Counted from the first letter of the stretch, positions 10,030 to 20,157 are shown. The stretch is DNA of 29,732 nucleotides from Chara braunii (GCA_003427395.1 BFEA01000274.1:1648631-1678362); one strand, 5' to 3'. Program-made: numbers and translations. Notes: generated by a model from the letters alone, not told the origin.

Positions 10030-10093
<64 letters not shown>

Positions 10094-10492
10094 TAATAAT
10101 AATAATAGATAATAATAAAGGAAGATGAACAATGGCGAACTTCAACAATCAAACAGCATCATATACTTAAGACCAGATATTCGTGATCTCGAACCAACAG
10201 CAGAATTGCATCACTTGTCCTACCAAATACGAGCACAACAAAAACCCATAACTGACAATGCTCGAATAGCCTCATCTTCATCATGGACGAAAAACCCATG
10301 TTGATATCCTACCAGGCGCTCGGCGCCCATACTACAGATGGCAAGTCCTATCTAGCCTATACTACAATGTCGCTCATCATGTCAACAGCTTCACCGAAGT
10401 ACGGTCAGATATCGGCCAATGCCGATCTGTTGCAGCTCTGTTTAGACACGGGCAATCATGATCTCTCACTAATAATTATAATAAATAATGAC

Positions 10493-10540
<48 letters not shown>

Positions 10541-10554
10541 TATAATATAATAAC

Positions 10555-10598
<44 letters not shown>
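10030..10598. repeat. Microsatellite-bounded tandem unit 1
   Basis: A TAA tract (10030-10119) is followed by a unique part that opens GAACAATGGCGAACTTCAAC and carries CATGTTGATATCCTACC and the dyad GGCGC-TCG-GCGCC (10315-10327), then a second TAA tract (10471-10598). The open frame of 121 residues ends in poly-Asn/poly-Ile from the tract and is not a gene. Confidence 0.85.
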
Positions 10599-10602
<4 letters not shown>

Positions 10603-10927
10603 AAACAACAAAATGCAAGAAAGAAAGAAAATGAACAATTTCAGTTAATCAAAACAGCATTACATACATGTGACCAGATAGTCATGACCTCGAACAAAAG
10701 CAGAATTGCATTACAAGAGCACACCAAAAACTCATATTTGACGATGTTGGAATAGTCCTATCACTACCAACGGAGAACCAATGTTGGTATCCTGTCTGGC
10801 GCTCGACGCCCAGACTACAGATGGCAGATTCTGTCTGCACTGGACAGATGAGCAACAACGAACTCCAAAACCAACAACATCAAATCCAAGTGACCAGACC
10901 CAGACTACGGTCTACAGTTGGCTGCAA

Positions 10928-10980
<53 letters not shown>

Positions 10981-10983
10981 ATA
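10599..10983. repeat. Microsatellite-bounded tandem unit 2 (chimeric end)
   Basis: Related to unit 1, with the dyad as GGCGC-TCG-ACGCC at 10798-10810. Near 10849 a second unit start (ATGAGCAACAACGAACTCC) begins and is cut off, so the unit is chimeric. The boundary tract is CTA/TAC repeats (10928-10983) and not TAA. Confidence 0.8.
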
Positions 10984-11392
10984 AAATAATAATGCAAGGA
11001 AAATGAGCGATAGCGAACTTCAGAAACCAACCAACATCATACACATGAGACCAGATATTCGTGACCTCGAACAAAGAGCAGAATTACATCACAAGTTTCA
11101 NCAAATAAGAGCACACCAAACGCTCATAATTGACAATGCTGGACTAGTCTCACCATCATCATTAACTAAGAACAAATGTTGATATCCTATCTGGCGCTCA
11201 ACGCCCAAACTACAGATGGCAGATCCTATCTAGCCTATCTACAATGCCGCTGATGACGTCAACAGATCCCCGAAGTACGAGCAGATCTCGGCCAATGCCG
11301 TTCGCATCAAGCACCGGGTATGTCTCTCGTTTCCCTCACAACCTCGTTCCGCACATGCTGATGCCGAGTGTACCCAGGAACTACCGTGCATC

Positions 11393-11474
<82 letters not shown>
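10984..11474. repeat. Microsatellite-bounded tandem unit 3
   Basis: Opens ATGAGCGATAGCGAACTTCAG and has the dyad as GGCG-CTCAA-CGCC near 11193. It ends CAGGAACTACCGTGCATC followed by TAA repeats (11394-11474). One ambiguous base at 11101. Confidence 0.85.
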
Positions 11475-11477
<3 letters not shown>

Positions 11478-11846
11478 AAAAATGAGCAATAGAACTTCAA
11501 CAATCAGACAGCATCACAAACATAAGACCAGATAGTCGTGACCTCGGACCAACTGCAACATTTCATCACGAGATTCACCAACTACAAACACACCAAGAGT
11601 TCATAGTTGACAATGTTGAAATAGTCCCATCATCGTCAGCGAAGAACCAATGTTGGCATTCTACTTGGCGCTGGCGCCCAGACTACAGATGGCGGATCCT
11701 ATCTAGTCTAGACTATAAAGTTGTTGTAGACGTCAACAGCTTCCCAAGTACGAGCAGATCTCGGCCAATGCCCGTTCGCCTCACGCACCAGGTATGTTTC
11801 TCGTATCACTCACACCCTCGATCCGCAACACAGATGTAGCGTGTAC

Positions 11847-11849
<3 letters not shown>
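11475..11849. repeat. Tandem unit 4, ending at the CT/CA tract
   Basis: Opens ATGAGCAATAGAACTTCAAC; dyad GGCGC-TG-GCGCC near 11667. Its end, CGCAACACAGATGTAGCGTG then TACCCAT, matches the end of unit 3 in diverged form, but a (CT)n(CA)n tract takes the place of TAA repeats. Confidence 0.85.

Positions 11850-11941
<92 letters not shown>
11850..11941. repeat. (CT)n(CA)n compound microsatellite, left of gap
   Basis: About 22 CT followed by about 25 CA dinucleotides, then the run of N. Confidence 0.95.
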
Positions 11942-12841
11942 NNNNNNNNNNNNNNNNNNNNNNNNNNNNNNNNNNNNNNNNNNNNNNNNNNNNNNNNNNN
12001 NNNNNNNNNNNNNNNNNNNNNNNNNNNNNNNNNNNNNNNNNNNNNNNNNNNNNNNNNNNNNNNNNNNNNNNNNNNNNNNNNNNNNNNNNNNNNNNNNNNN
12101 NNNNNNNNNNNNNNNNNNNNNNNNNNNNNNNNNNNNNNNNNNNNNNNNNNNNNNNNNNNNNNNNNNNNNNNNNNNNNNNNNNNNNNNNNNNNNNNNNNNN
12201 NNNNNNNNNNNNNNNNNNNNNNNNNNNNNNNNNNNNNNNNNNNNNNNNNNNNNNNNNNNNNNNNNNNNNNNNNNNNNNNNNNNNNNNNNNNNNNNNNNNN
12301 NNNNNNNNNNNNNNNNNNNNNNNNNNNNNNNNNNNNNNNNNNNNNNNNNNNNNNNNNNNNNNNNNNNNNNNNNNNNNNNNNNNNNNNNNNNNNNNNNNNN
12401 NNNNNNNNNNNNNNNNNNNNNNNNNNNNNNNNNNNNNNNNNNNNNNNNNNNNNNNNNNNNNNNNNNNNNNNNNNNNNNNNNNNNNNNNNNNNNNNNNNNN
12501 NNNNNNNNNNNNNNNNNNNNNNNNNNNNNNNNNNNNNNNNNNNNNNNNNNNNNNNNNNNNNNNNNNNNNNNNNNNNNNNNNNNNNNNNNNNNNNNNNNNN
12601 NNNNNNNNNNNNNNNNNNNNNNNNNNNNNNNNNNNNNNNNNNNNNNNNNNNNNNNNNNNNNNNNNNNNNNNNNNNNNNNNNNNNNNNNNNNNNNNNNNNN
12701 NNNNNNNNNNNNNNNNNNNNNNNNNNNNNNNNNNNNNNNNNNNNNNNNNNNNNNNNNNNNNNNNNNNNNNNNNNNNNNNNNNNNNNNNNNNNNNNNNNNN
12801 NNNNNNNNNNNNNNNNNNNNNNNNNNNNNNNNNNNNNNNNN
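11942..12841. other. Assembly gap (900 N)
   Basis: Exactly 900 unknown bases between two copies of the same compound dinucleotide tract. The round number suggests an estimated scaffold gap. Any translation across it is meaningless. Confidence 0.98.
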
Positions 12842-12934
<93 letters not shown>

Positions 12935-13156
12935 GAGTAGTGAATACTTCGGTGTTTCAGCGGGAGGTTCAACCGATTTTGCTCATCCTTTCGATGGAGG
13001 CTGCTCAAAGCCAGCCGCGGCATCGGCGACTTACCCGGCGCCCTCAACGGATCGATCAAGGTACTCTCTCTCTCTCTCTGTAGATCGCTGAGAGGCAATG
13101 TAGTGAGAGGGTGAGGGGAGATGGTGGACTTAGAGGAGGAAGGAGACAAACTCTCC

Positions 13157-13230
<74 letters not shown>
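12842..13230. repeat. (CT)n(CA)n tracts with intervening sequence
   Basis: Compound tracts at 12842-12930 and 13151-13230, with a short CT run at 13062-13080. Between them, 12954-13000 holds copy 1 of a short dispersed motif (TTTCAGCGGGAGGTTCAACC, then GATTTTGCTC and GATGGAGG). Confidence 0.85.
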
Positions 13231-13231
<1 letters not shown>

Positions 13232-13560
13232 GTGCACGGGTGGCCATCGTGCTGATGAGCCACGACGATGGCGTGACAGCAGGCGAGCCCGAGTGACGGT
13301 CTATATTTCCATGTTGCAGCTGGAGATTCAATCGATTTTGCTCAACGCATCATTGGAGGTGGCGCGAGGCTGTATCGAGGTAGTAGTATACACACACTCA
13401 CTCACACCCCGACACACACACACATATAGTGAATATATCCCAGTTCTAGCAGTAGATTCATTCAATTTTACTTTTTTTTATTTATTGGTTTATTTATTTA
13501 TTTTATTTCATTTCATTTATTCCTATTGATGGAGGTATCATGAGGTGAGCCGTGTGATCG
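13231..13560. repeat. Dispersed ~45-bp motif, copies 2 and 3
   Basis: Copy 2 at 13313-13360 reads TTGCAGCTGGAGATTCAATC, GATTTTGCTC, ATTGGAGG. Copy 3 begins at 13443 (TCTAGCAGTAGATTCATTC, AATTTTACT) and resumes at 13518 (CTATTGATGGAGG) after a T/A-rich insertion of about 40 bases. More distant copies lie at 26534 and 26723. The CAG start and the GAGGTA end look like splice borders, but no continuous reading frame supports exons. Confidence 0.6.
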
Positions 13561-14400
13561 CGGACTTACCTTTTACATTCTCCTGCTCCGCCGTTGTCGT
13601 CGTCGTCATCAGTCGTCTTCGGCGTCGTCAGTCCGTAATCGCCTGACCACATGGTCAGGTAAGTATTCTCCTCCTCCCTTCTCCTTCTCCTTCTTCCCCA
13701 TCTCCTTCTCTTTCTCCTTCCTCCTTCTCTCTCCTTCTCATTCTTCTTCATTCTCTAAATGATAAGGTTCAATGAACCTTTTCCACAACACCCCCCCCGA
13801 CGGCAAACTGTCGAGATCACCGCTATCCGGACACATCACCGGACCATTCAATCGTTAGGAGCGACGGAGGCGTGTGCGAAGGGACGGGATGCAATCATCG
13901 CGAGCCAATGACTCGCGCTTACTAGGCATTCCCTGTTCAAGATCGATAGTTACAACAATCTATCCCCGTCACGACGAACCTCCTCCCCTTCTCCTCTCTT
14001 CTTCTTCTTCTTCTTCTCCTTCTTCTTCTTCTTCTTCTTCTCCTTCTTCTTCTACTACTACTTCTATTCCTCTTGCTATCTCGTTCTAATCACTGTTGCG
14101 GGCGGCCACTTCTGCCCGCGCTCCCCTTTCACGCTCCCTCGCCTGCTTTCATCGCACACTCTCTCCTCTGCTCCCCGCAAGCCATCTCCAGTCAGTTGCG
14201 CCCCGTGCTCGTTCTTCCAGCCTCCGCGCACGCGCTCCTGCTGGTGCATTCTCCACTTGGCCTTCGCNACCTGCGCACTCTCCTTCTTCATCTCCCTCCC
14301 CCGCTCCTTCTACCGCGCGGTTCCTTCTCACCGCGCCCGCTCTCCAGACACTCGTGCGCGTTCCTGACTCCTTCTCGCGTAGTGGCTGGTCGTGACTTCG
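13561..14400. other. Pyrimidine-rich stretch with a small palindrome
   Basis: Strong C/T strand bias: CTCCTT-type repeats at 13670-13755, CTT/CTC repeats at 13978-14060 and a C/T-rich but less regular region to 14395. 13642-13659 is CCTGACCA-CA-TGGTCAGG. Overlapping frames on both strands (for example 14073-14492) are Ser/Leu/Pro-rich plus-strand or Arg/Glu-rich minus-strand products of the bias. Ambiguous base at 14268. Confidence 0.6.
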
Positions 14401-14888
14401 TTGGCTGCCTACGTGATTATGGAGTCAGGATCCACGTAGTACCGTGGTACTTGGTCAGTGAATCTGTCGAGAAACCTGCGACAAATTCCTAGAGCGAACT
14501 TATCTGAAAATTACGGNTAAAAGAAAAAAGAACATCAATAAAATAAAATAAAATAAAAAGAAGAGAATCTAATGATAAAGTAAATAAGGAAACAAAAAAA
14601 AATTGAAGAATCTAACTTCTAACCACCTGAACTCGCCAAGTGTCAAACCCCGTTTTCAACGGGGCAACTATAACTGAATCTGAACATGAGGTCGTGGGTT
14701 CGAGTCTCGGCCTACGGTAGTGGACCGGGGTCGAATTCGGGTTGCTTGTCAAAAAGAAGAGCTAACCTAGTGGTTGTCGGGTTTCGATTCATCAATCTAC
14801 TGTATGCAATTCCGACCTGTTACCTACTGGCTAGCTCTTACCAGGATATGGTAAGGAGCTCCCTTCTTATAAGTAAAGTTCATTGGCC
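14401..14888. other. Spacer with A/T-rich run, hairpin and B-box-like sites
   Basis: 14535-14560 is an AAAAT pentanucleotide run. 14648-14664 is a clean hairpin, CCCCGTT-TTC-AACGGGG. GTGGGTTCGAGTCTCGG (about 14696-14712) and GGGTTTCGATTCATC (about 14779) look like tRNA T-arm/B-box sequences, but I could not close an acceptor or anticodon stem, so no tRNA is called. Confidence 0.5.
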
Positions 14889-14965
14889 TGAGTGAGTGTG
14901 TGACCCGCAAGGGTACNTGTTTTGTTTGGGAGGCCCCGTAGGGGCGGGAGTTGCTTGTGGCTGCG

Positions 14966-15215
14966 ACATTAAGGGTCGCGACGGGAAAAGACACTCAAGT
15001 GGCGGGCAAAGAGGCCGATACCTAGCTATGGCCGCGATACTGAAGGTCGTCGCGGGGAAAACACTCAAGTGGCGGGCAAAGAGGCCGGTATCTAGCTATG
15101 GCCGCGACACCGAAGGTCGTGGCGGGGAAAACACTCAAGTGGCGGGCACAGACGCCGGTACCTAGCTTTGGCCGCGACACCAAAGGTTGTGGCGGGGAAA
15201 ACACTCAAGTGGCAG
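14966..15215. repeat. 70-bp tandem array in left arm
   Basis: Units start at 15001, 15071 and 15141, exactly 70 apart, with a half unit before and a truncated one after. Variation among units is mainly C/T and G/A, for example CACC-GAAGG against CACC-AAAGG and GGTCGTGG against GGTTGTGG. Confidence 0.9.
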
Positions 15216-15616
15216 GTAGGTTGGTACTACACCAAGCAGAGATAGATGTGTCGGGTATTCGAGGCCGAACAAAAAAAGGACAAAATTGGCATTTCCAGAG
15301 GCCCAGTACCGTCAGGTAGGCAGGTAGGTACCAACCCAAATCTCAGTGCGTGTCGTAGTTGTACTCGACACAACACTAATCTAATCAGCCCTTCGTCCTT
15401 CTCGGTCGGAGGGTATTACTACTGGTCATAATCATCACAATGCGCGTCATAACAACGCGCGCTCATACGCTCGAAATTTTCTCAACGATTTGCCCCGGCC
15501 TCGATGGCCGAGGAAATCGTTTCAAGTGTCACGCCAAAAAGTGCACACCCTCTCCATTCCAGACCGGCTCCGCCAGGGTAGCCGATGTCGTCGTTGTGTC
15601 AAATGCAAAAGCATGG

Positions 15617-15642
15617 CCAAATACCTTTGTAAGGGTATTTGG
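15617..15642. repeat. 26-bp palindrome, copy 2
   Basis: Identical to the copy at 468-493, including the single T-G pair, inside the interior of the fold-back element. Confidence 0.9.
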
Positions 15643-15830
15643 TCCGACAACGCACTCGCCTCCCGCCCAAAAGGTTGTTGCAACGTGGCTAGCCTTTCGT
15701 TCACGAGGTTGCCGCCGCATGGATAGCATTCCATACTCACATTGTATTTCATGGGCGTCTGCCATCCGTGGTACGCACGACCAGCGGTGATCATCTTCGT
15801 CATGGACCTCCACCAGGTATCGCTATCGAA

Positions 15831-15856
15831 GCAAATATCCTTACAAGGGTATTTGC
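15831..15856. repeat. 26-bp palindrome, copy 3
   Basis: GCAAATATCCTT and AAGGGTATTTGC flank AC. The terminal pair has changed from C-G to G-C on both sides, so pairing is kept although both letters differ from the other copies. An outer CTATCGA/TCGATAG lies around it (about 15822-15877). Confidence 0.85.
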
Positions 15857-16821
15857 TCATGATTTTGCAATCGATAGAGTATCAATGCTGGTTACCGAGT
15901 CGAGGACGGTATTAAGTAAAAAGTGAGAATTTTTTTGGCGTGATGTCATGAAGCAAAACTTCTCGATCACTGAGACCGAGGTTTCCAGGTGGTTGTATGC
16001 AGTGATACGACGTGTACGAAAACATGTAAAAGTTAGTAAAAGACTAAAAGTTAAAAGTCTTCGGCTACGAGGGACGGAGGATTGGAAGAGAACAAGAAAA
16101 GGTTGTGCGAGATGCAGCTGCCACGATCTAAATCAGTCAAAGGCTCAGGCGGTAAGACAAAAATGAATCAGAACGAGTAGTCCGAGGACATCAGACCGAC
16201 CGGTATGGGAAAGTTGGCAAGTCGTGCCGCTGTAAAATCTAAAGACGACTGGAAAATTAATATAACCCCGGCCATGAGACCAGGGCAGCCGAGAGAAACA
16301 CACTGCCTACCATAGTAGGTAACAACAGTCGGTACCTTTGTCCTTACTATATGCCATGAGTAGGGTTGGGGCTCCAACTCCACCTCCCGTATGTAGAGAG
16401 GAAGTTGCCTTTTGGGCAACGACTTCCTGACCACGTGGCCACCCGAGCAACCGGTGCCTTCGTCCCTTTGTAGAGGGAGATACCGTTGCAAGTTCTAATA
16501 TCGTCCGCATAAGGTCTAGACTCAGGCTACTTGACCTAGTACCCGCCTATCTACTGGTACTGAGCCTCTAAAAATGCCAACTTTTGTCTTCTTCTGCTCG
16601 ACCTCGAGTACCCGACACATCTACCTATACTAGGTGTGGTACCGACCTACCTGCTACTTGAGTGTTTTTTTTTCGCGGCTCTTAAGTGTCGTGGGCCTTT
16701 TTCCCCGCCACTTGGATGTTTTCCCCGCCACGACCCACAATGTCACGGCTGCAGGTAAGCACTGGTCCTTCGGGCCTTCCAAGCAATCAAGTGCCCTTAC
16801 GGGTCACACACATACTCAAGC

Positions 16822-17027
16822 TAACAAACGCTCAGATAGGCACGTAGACCAGCACACGCACGCACACAGAAAGAAAAGAAAGGGAAGAGACTCACCTGGT
16901 CGCCCGCTGGTCGTAGTTGCTGCAGTTGGGCGACCAACCCGAAATACTAAGCATCTTCAAACTGTGTTGAGCCAGAAAAGATAAAAATAAAAATAAATGA
17001 TAAAAATAAAGGTAGACAATGTACATT
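16822..17027. other. Spacer, purine- and A-rich at right
   Basis: No gene recognised. AAAAATAAAAATAAA-type sequence near 16980-17010 leads into the ATT microsatellite. Confidence 0.4.
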
Positions 17028-17115
17028 TATTATTATTATTACTATTATTTTATTATTTTTTTTTATTTTTGTTGTTGTTGTATTACTATTACTATTACTA
17101 TTGTCACCATTGATA

Positions 17116-17154
<39 letters not shown>

Positions 17155-17155
17155 A
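17028..17155. repeat. (ATT)n microsatellite
   Basis: ATT repeats with ACT and GTT interruptions. This is the strand complement of the TAA tracts elsewhere. Tyr-, Leu- or Asn-run frames across it are artefacts. Confidence 0.9.
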
Positions 17156-17755
17156 ACGTGTTACTCGGCCCCGTTTTTGCTGCTTACCGTACTTACCATA
17201 TATGAAGGTGGGGGCGTGTGGGATGTGTGATGTATCTGCCGACAGTGTCGTGAGGTTGGGTCCGTCATCCGCCCGACTTGTTGGAGTGCGCGTTTGTGTC
17301 TGCCGCTTTCCCCATGCTGTATGTTGCACTTCGAGACAGTTCATGTTGCGATGGGGTTCCACATCTGCTGTGTTTAGGTTTTGGGCTGCGAAGGCTATCG
17401 TCCTCTGTCTCTTGGGTTTCACATGCGTTCGGTTCTGTTGGTGTTGCCAGCGGCGACATGCGCATGTGGATCCAGGGGAGGGGTGTTCCTTTTGCGCCCA
17501 CCTGCACAGTGGAAAACTTTTAGTCCATCTGAGCATGTAGTATGCGTGGTGCATTTGTTTCTCTCTCGACTCATGTTTTTCGATGTGCAGACGAGGCGGT
17601 GCACTTCGCTCTTGATGTGTTGGGTGGACGGTTGCATTCGGCTGGGGGTTAGAGCGGTCATTAGTTCCTTCTTGCACATCATTCTTAGGAGTATAGTGAT
17701 CTCACGATCACAGAGAGCGAAGGTAGAAGCTGGAAGTAGGAAGGATAGTGGGCTG
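17156..17755. other. Unassigned stretch with long overlapping open frames
   Basis: A 204-residue minus-strand frame (17063-17677) and plus-strand frames of 142-173 residues overlap here. Long antiparallel frames in the same DNA suggest low stop-codon density from base composition. I see no domain, signal peptide or motif in any of them. A low-expression gene on the minus strand cannot be excluded. Confidence 0.4.
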
Positions 17756-18165
17756 AAGAAGAAGATAGAGAGAGAAAGAGAGAGAGAAGGCACATACAAA
17801 CATACATAAACGGACAAATATGAAAGACAGAGACAGACAGACAAGACATAGACAGTCAGACCGTCAGATACAGACAAAGAAACAGATAACCAAGCGCGGA
17901 TAAACAAAATAGATAGATGGACGCATGGCAACCAAACAAACTGGCGGACACAGACAAACAAACAGACAGTCAAACAAAAACAGACAGTCAGACAAGACAA
18001 AAACACGGATAGGAACAAACAAACACATACAGACAGCGACAGACAGACGGATGGACATGACATACAAACAGACAAACCAGACAGACAGACATACAAATAG
18101 ACAGAGACACAACAGACAGGTGCGGCTCATGAAGAAGCGCACGCGGAGGTAGAAGAAGGAGAAAA
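17756..18165. repeat. Degenerate GACA/AACA tetranucleotide array
   Basis: Long run of ACAG, ACAA and ATAG variants. Frames on the complement read as Leu/Ser/Val/Cys-rich low complexity. A shorter sister array lies at 18555-18660. Confidence 0.85.
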
Positions 18166-18189
18166 AGAAGAAGAAGGAGAAGGAATTGG

Positions 18190-18530
18190 GGTGCACACAG
18201 TCCTGCATGGTACTTGCTGACTTGACAAAGTGCGACCGGGACTGGGTACCGCTGACAGGACTGGTAGGACTGCCCACTTGACCGCCTGCCTTCGGACTGC
18301 ATCCTTGGACTCACTGAGGGTCTATTCCAAAGCTTTTGGAGGACTGCGTACTGGACACTTCGGAACTATAGCAGCTGGTACTCCTACCACTACGCAGACC
18401 TCTAATATTCAGACCTACGGTTCAAGCTCGCACCACAACTGATACTGTACATGGGTGAGGGCGAGGCCTAGGGATCGAGCCTGGGGATTGCATCTGCTAC
18501 CGTAAAGGTGAAAACTGTTTCAACTATATC
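18190..18530 (-). repeat. Inverted diverged copy of the 862-bp family
   Basis: On the complement this stretch reads AACAGTTTTCACCTTTACGG, CTCGATCCCTAGGCCTCGCC, CCCATGTACAG and, further on, AGCAAGTACCATGCAGGACTG then GTGTGCACCCC, in the same order as 8650-9060. Both flanks are GACA/GA microsatellites (17756-18165 and 18540-18680). Confidence 0.75.
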
Positions 18531-18539
18531 ATTATCAGA

Positions 18540-18680
18540 GAAAAAGAGGGAGAGAGAAGAGACAAATACAAACAAATACAAACAGTCAAATAGACAGGCA
18601 GACACAAACAGACAGACTGACAAGCGCAAACAAACAGACAGACGCACGCACAGAGAGAGAAAGAGAGAAAGGTGAAAGTG
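18540..18680. repeat. GA and ACAG microsatellite block
   Basis: GAGAGAGAAGAGAC, then ACAAATACAAAC repeats, then GACAGAC repeats, then GAGAGAAAG: the same order as at 17765-17960, so the block may have been duplicated with the neighbouring family copy. Confidence 0.75.
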
Positions 18681-19619
18681 GTAAAAGAAAGGGTACATAC
18701 CTGATCTTGGCGGTGGTCTGTAAGGGTCGACATCTTCATGTGCTTCGGTTCTGCTGTTGACGTCAACTGCGTGCATTGTTAACTCGTAGGTTGCTAGTAA
18801 TCTGTGTGATCTTAATCTAAACACTAAGTAGGAAGGAGGACTCGGCACACATATGTTAGTGATGACGACAACATACTCCTTGTGACAACCTGATGCTGTG
18901 TTTTAGTTCTCCATTGGTGTAGCATCGGTGCAGGACAATGTCGGACTTCCTAACTTTTAGAATGATCTTGCAAATCCAAAATCTGTTATTTCGCTGTTAC
19001 GCAATGATCGTACATCACTATTTTTATCATTACTATTACTTTTATTATTATTACAAATATTATTTTTATTTGAAAAAATTTCGACTATTGAGATTTTAAA
19101 TTTTAATCTCAGGGTCAAAAGGCCTAGGCCAAAGGAAAGCAAGGTCGGTCAGACTCAGAGAAGTTACAAATAGGCGCCTTAGGAGTAAAGTCCAACAGGG
19201 ACCCGGTGAACAGTCACATCCCGGAGGCAAGAGTCATAACCCGGAGTCGAATGTCATGTTTTACAAGTAAAGAGTCATGACTCCTAGGCACAAGCAACAA
19301 TATACCAATGAAAATCTAGGAAAGGTACTGGACCCTCATCGAAGGATATGAGCCTGGGTGCGCGCAGGCACTGAGTTGTGCGGGTCGCAGCCGGATAGCG
19401 GAACGCTAGCGGGCTATGGTTGGGCATGCAGGGCAGCGAGCATGCGCCCACGCAGCCTTGCAAGACAGGCATGACAGCAAGCACATGGTCCTAAAAGCAG
19501 GCATGCAGGACAACGGGCGGTTTACTGAGCCCAGGGTTGTGTGGCGAAGGCAAAGGGGATTAAAAAGAAGGGGGATACCAGGAAAGCAGGAGTAGGAAGA
19601 GTGAAAAGGAGGGAGTTGA
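18681..19619. other. Unassigned DNA
   Basis: No gene recognised. The stretch includes a short ATT-rich part at 19015-19075, and CCCGGAGGCAAGAGTCA followed by CCCGGAGTCGAATGTCA at 19219 and 19239, a small tandem duplication. Open frames are under 70 residues. Confidence 0.45.
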
Positions 19620-19690
19620 AAAAAGGAAGAAAGAAGGGAAGAAGGAAAGAGAAGGAGAAGGGTAAAAGAAGAAAGTGACAGGATACTACC
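19620..19690. repeat. Polypurine (GAA/GGA) tract
   Basis: Almost pure A/G run of about 60 bases immediately before the ATT tract. Confidence 0.8.
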
Positions 19691-19697
19691 TTTTTTA

Positions 19698-19699
19698 CT

Positions 19700-19730
<31 letters not shown>

Positions 19731-19766
19731 TTTATGCTATCATGATGATTATTATTATTACTATTA

Positions 19767-19810
<44 letters not shown>

Positions 19811-19855
19811 TATTTTTGTTATTGCTATTTATTTTTGTTATTGCTATTATTGAAC
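19698..19855. repeat. (ATT)n microsatellite
   Basis: ATT repeats with ATG and ACT interruptions, ending in a duplicated TTATTTTTGTTATTGCTATT phrase. Confidence 0.9.
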
Positions 19856-20098
19856 ATCATAGACCAGAGATGAAGAGAATGCTGGGCATTGGAGAGGAGA
19901 GAGACATTGTCACTGTGTGATGGTGCCTACCTCTTCCATCCTCCTCCATTCTTATCTTGTTTATTCTTCTCGGGCACCTATCCTTTTGACTAAAAGTGTT
20001 TGTTTATGTTTTTTTCCCATTGAGATAATCCTGATTCTTGCTAATTCTAAGGGTCAGATAATCAATTGAATAGTCTAGATAAGACCGATAAACAGGGC

Positions 20099-20157
20099 GA
20101 TTGAGGGAGCTCTGCCAAAGTTCAGGAGGAACTCTGGAGGCAAGGAACCATGAGGTA
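20099..20157 (+). repeat. 59-bp hairpin-bearing dispersed repeat, copy 1
   Basis: GATTGAGGGAGCTCTGCC leads into CCAAAGTTC-AGGAG-GAACTCTGG (20115-20137), a nine-position stem with one A/C mismatch and loop AGGAG. Copy 2 is at 29561. Ten of 59 positions differ, but two of the stem changes are paired. Both copies end in AGGTA, so they could also be exon ends; no reading frame supports that. Confidence 0.8.

Larger units (their letters stand above)
14889..16821. mobile_element. Fold-back element with long inverted ends
   Basis: Left arm (about 14889-15345) and right arm (about 16510-16821) are inverted copies. On the complement the right arm reads GTGTGTGACCCGTAAGGGCAC, GTGGCGGGGAAAACATCCAAG, GTAGATGTGTCGGGTACTCG and GTTGGCATTTTTAGAGGC; the left arm has the same order with small changes. 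I estimate three quarters identity by eye. The left arm contains 3.5 copies of the 70-bp unit (15001, 15071, 15141); the right arm keeps about one degenerate copy. Long inverted ends with internal tandem repeats match the Foldback class of DNA elements. The interior (15346-16509) encodes no transposase I recognise, so it is non-autonomous. No target-site duplication could be fixed because the outer edges are blurred. Confidence 0.7.

Noticed and set aside
11794-13263. Open frames of 360-485 residues on both strands
   Set aside because: They run through 900 unknown bases and CT/CA dinucleotides, so their length is an artefact of the gap.
13642-13668. CAGGTAAGT and similar CAGGTA sites taken as splice donors
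   Set aside because: No acceptor plus open frame could be paired with them, and CAGGTA is frequent in the repeats here.
14694-14712. Possible tRNA because of GTGGGTTCGAGTCTCGG
   Set aside because: The T stem pairs poorly and no acceptor, D or anticodon stem could be closed upstream.
14966-15215. Regular 70-bp array considered as a CRISPR array
   Set aside because: Whole units repeat with no unique spacers, and the setting is eukaryotic.
17063-17677. 204-residue minus-strand frame
   Set aside because: Overlaps long plus-strand frames, ends in a microsatellite-derived Asn run and shows no domain; kept only as a remark on the region.
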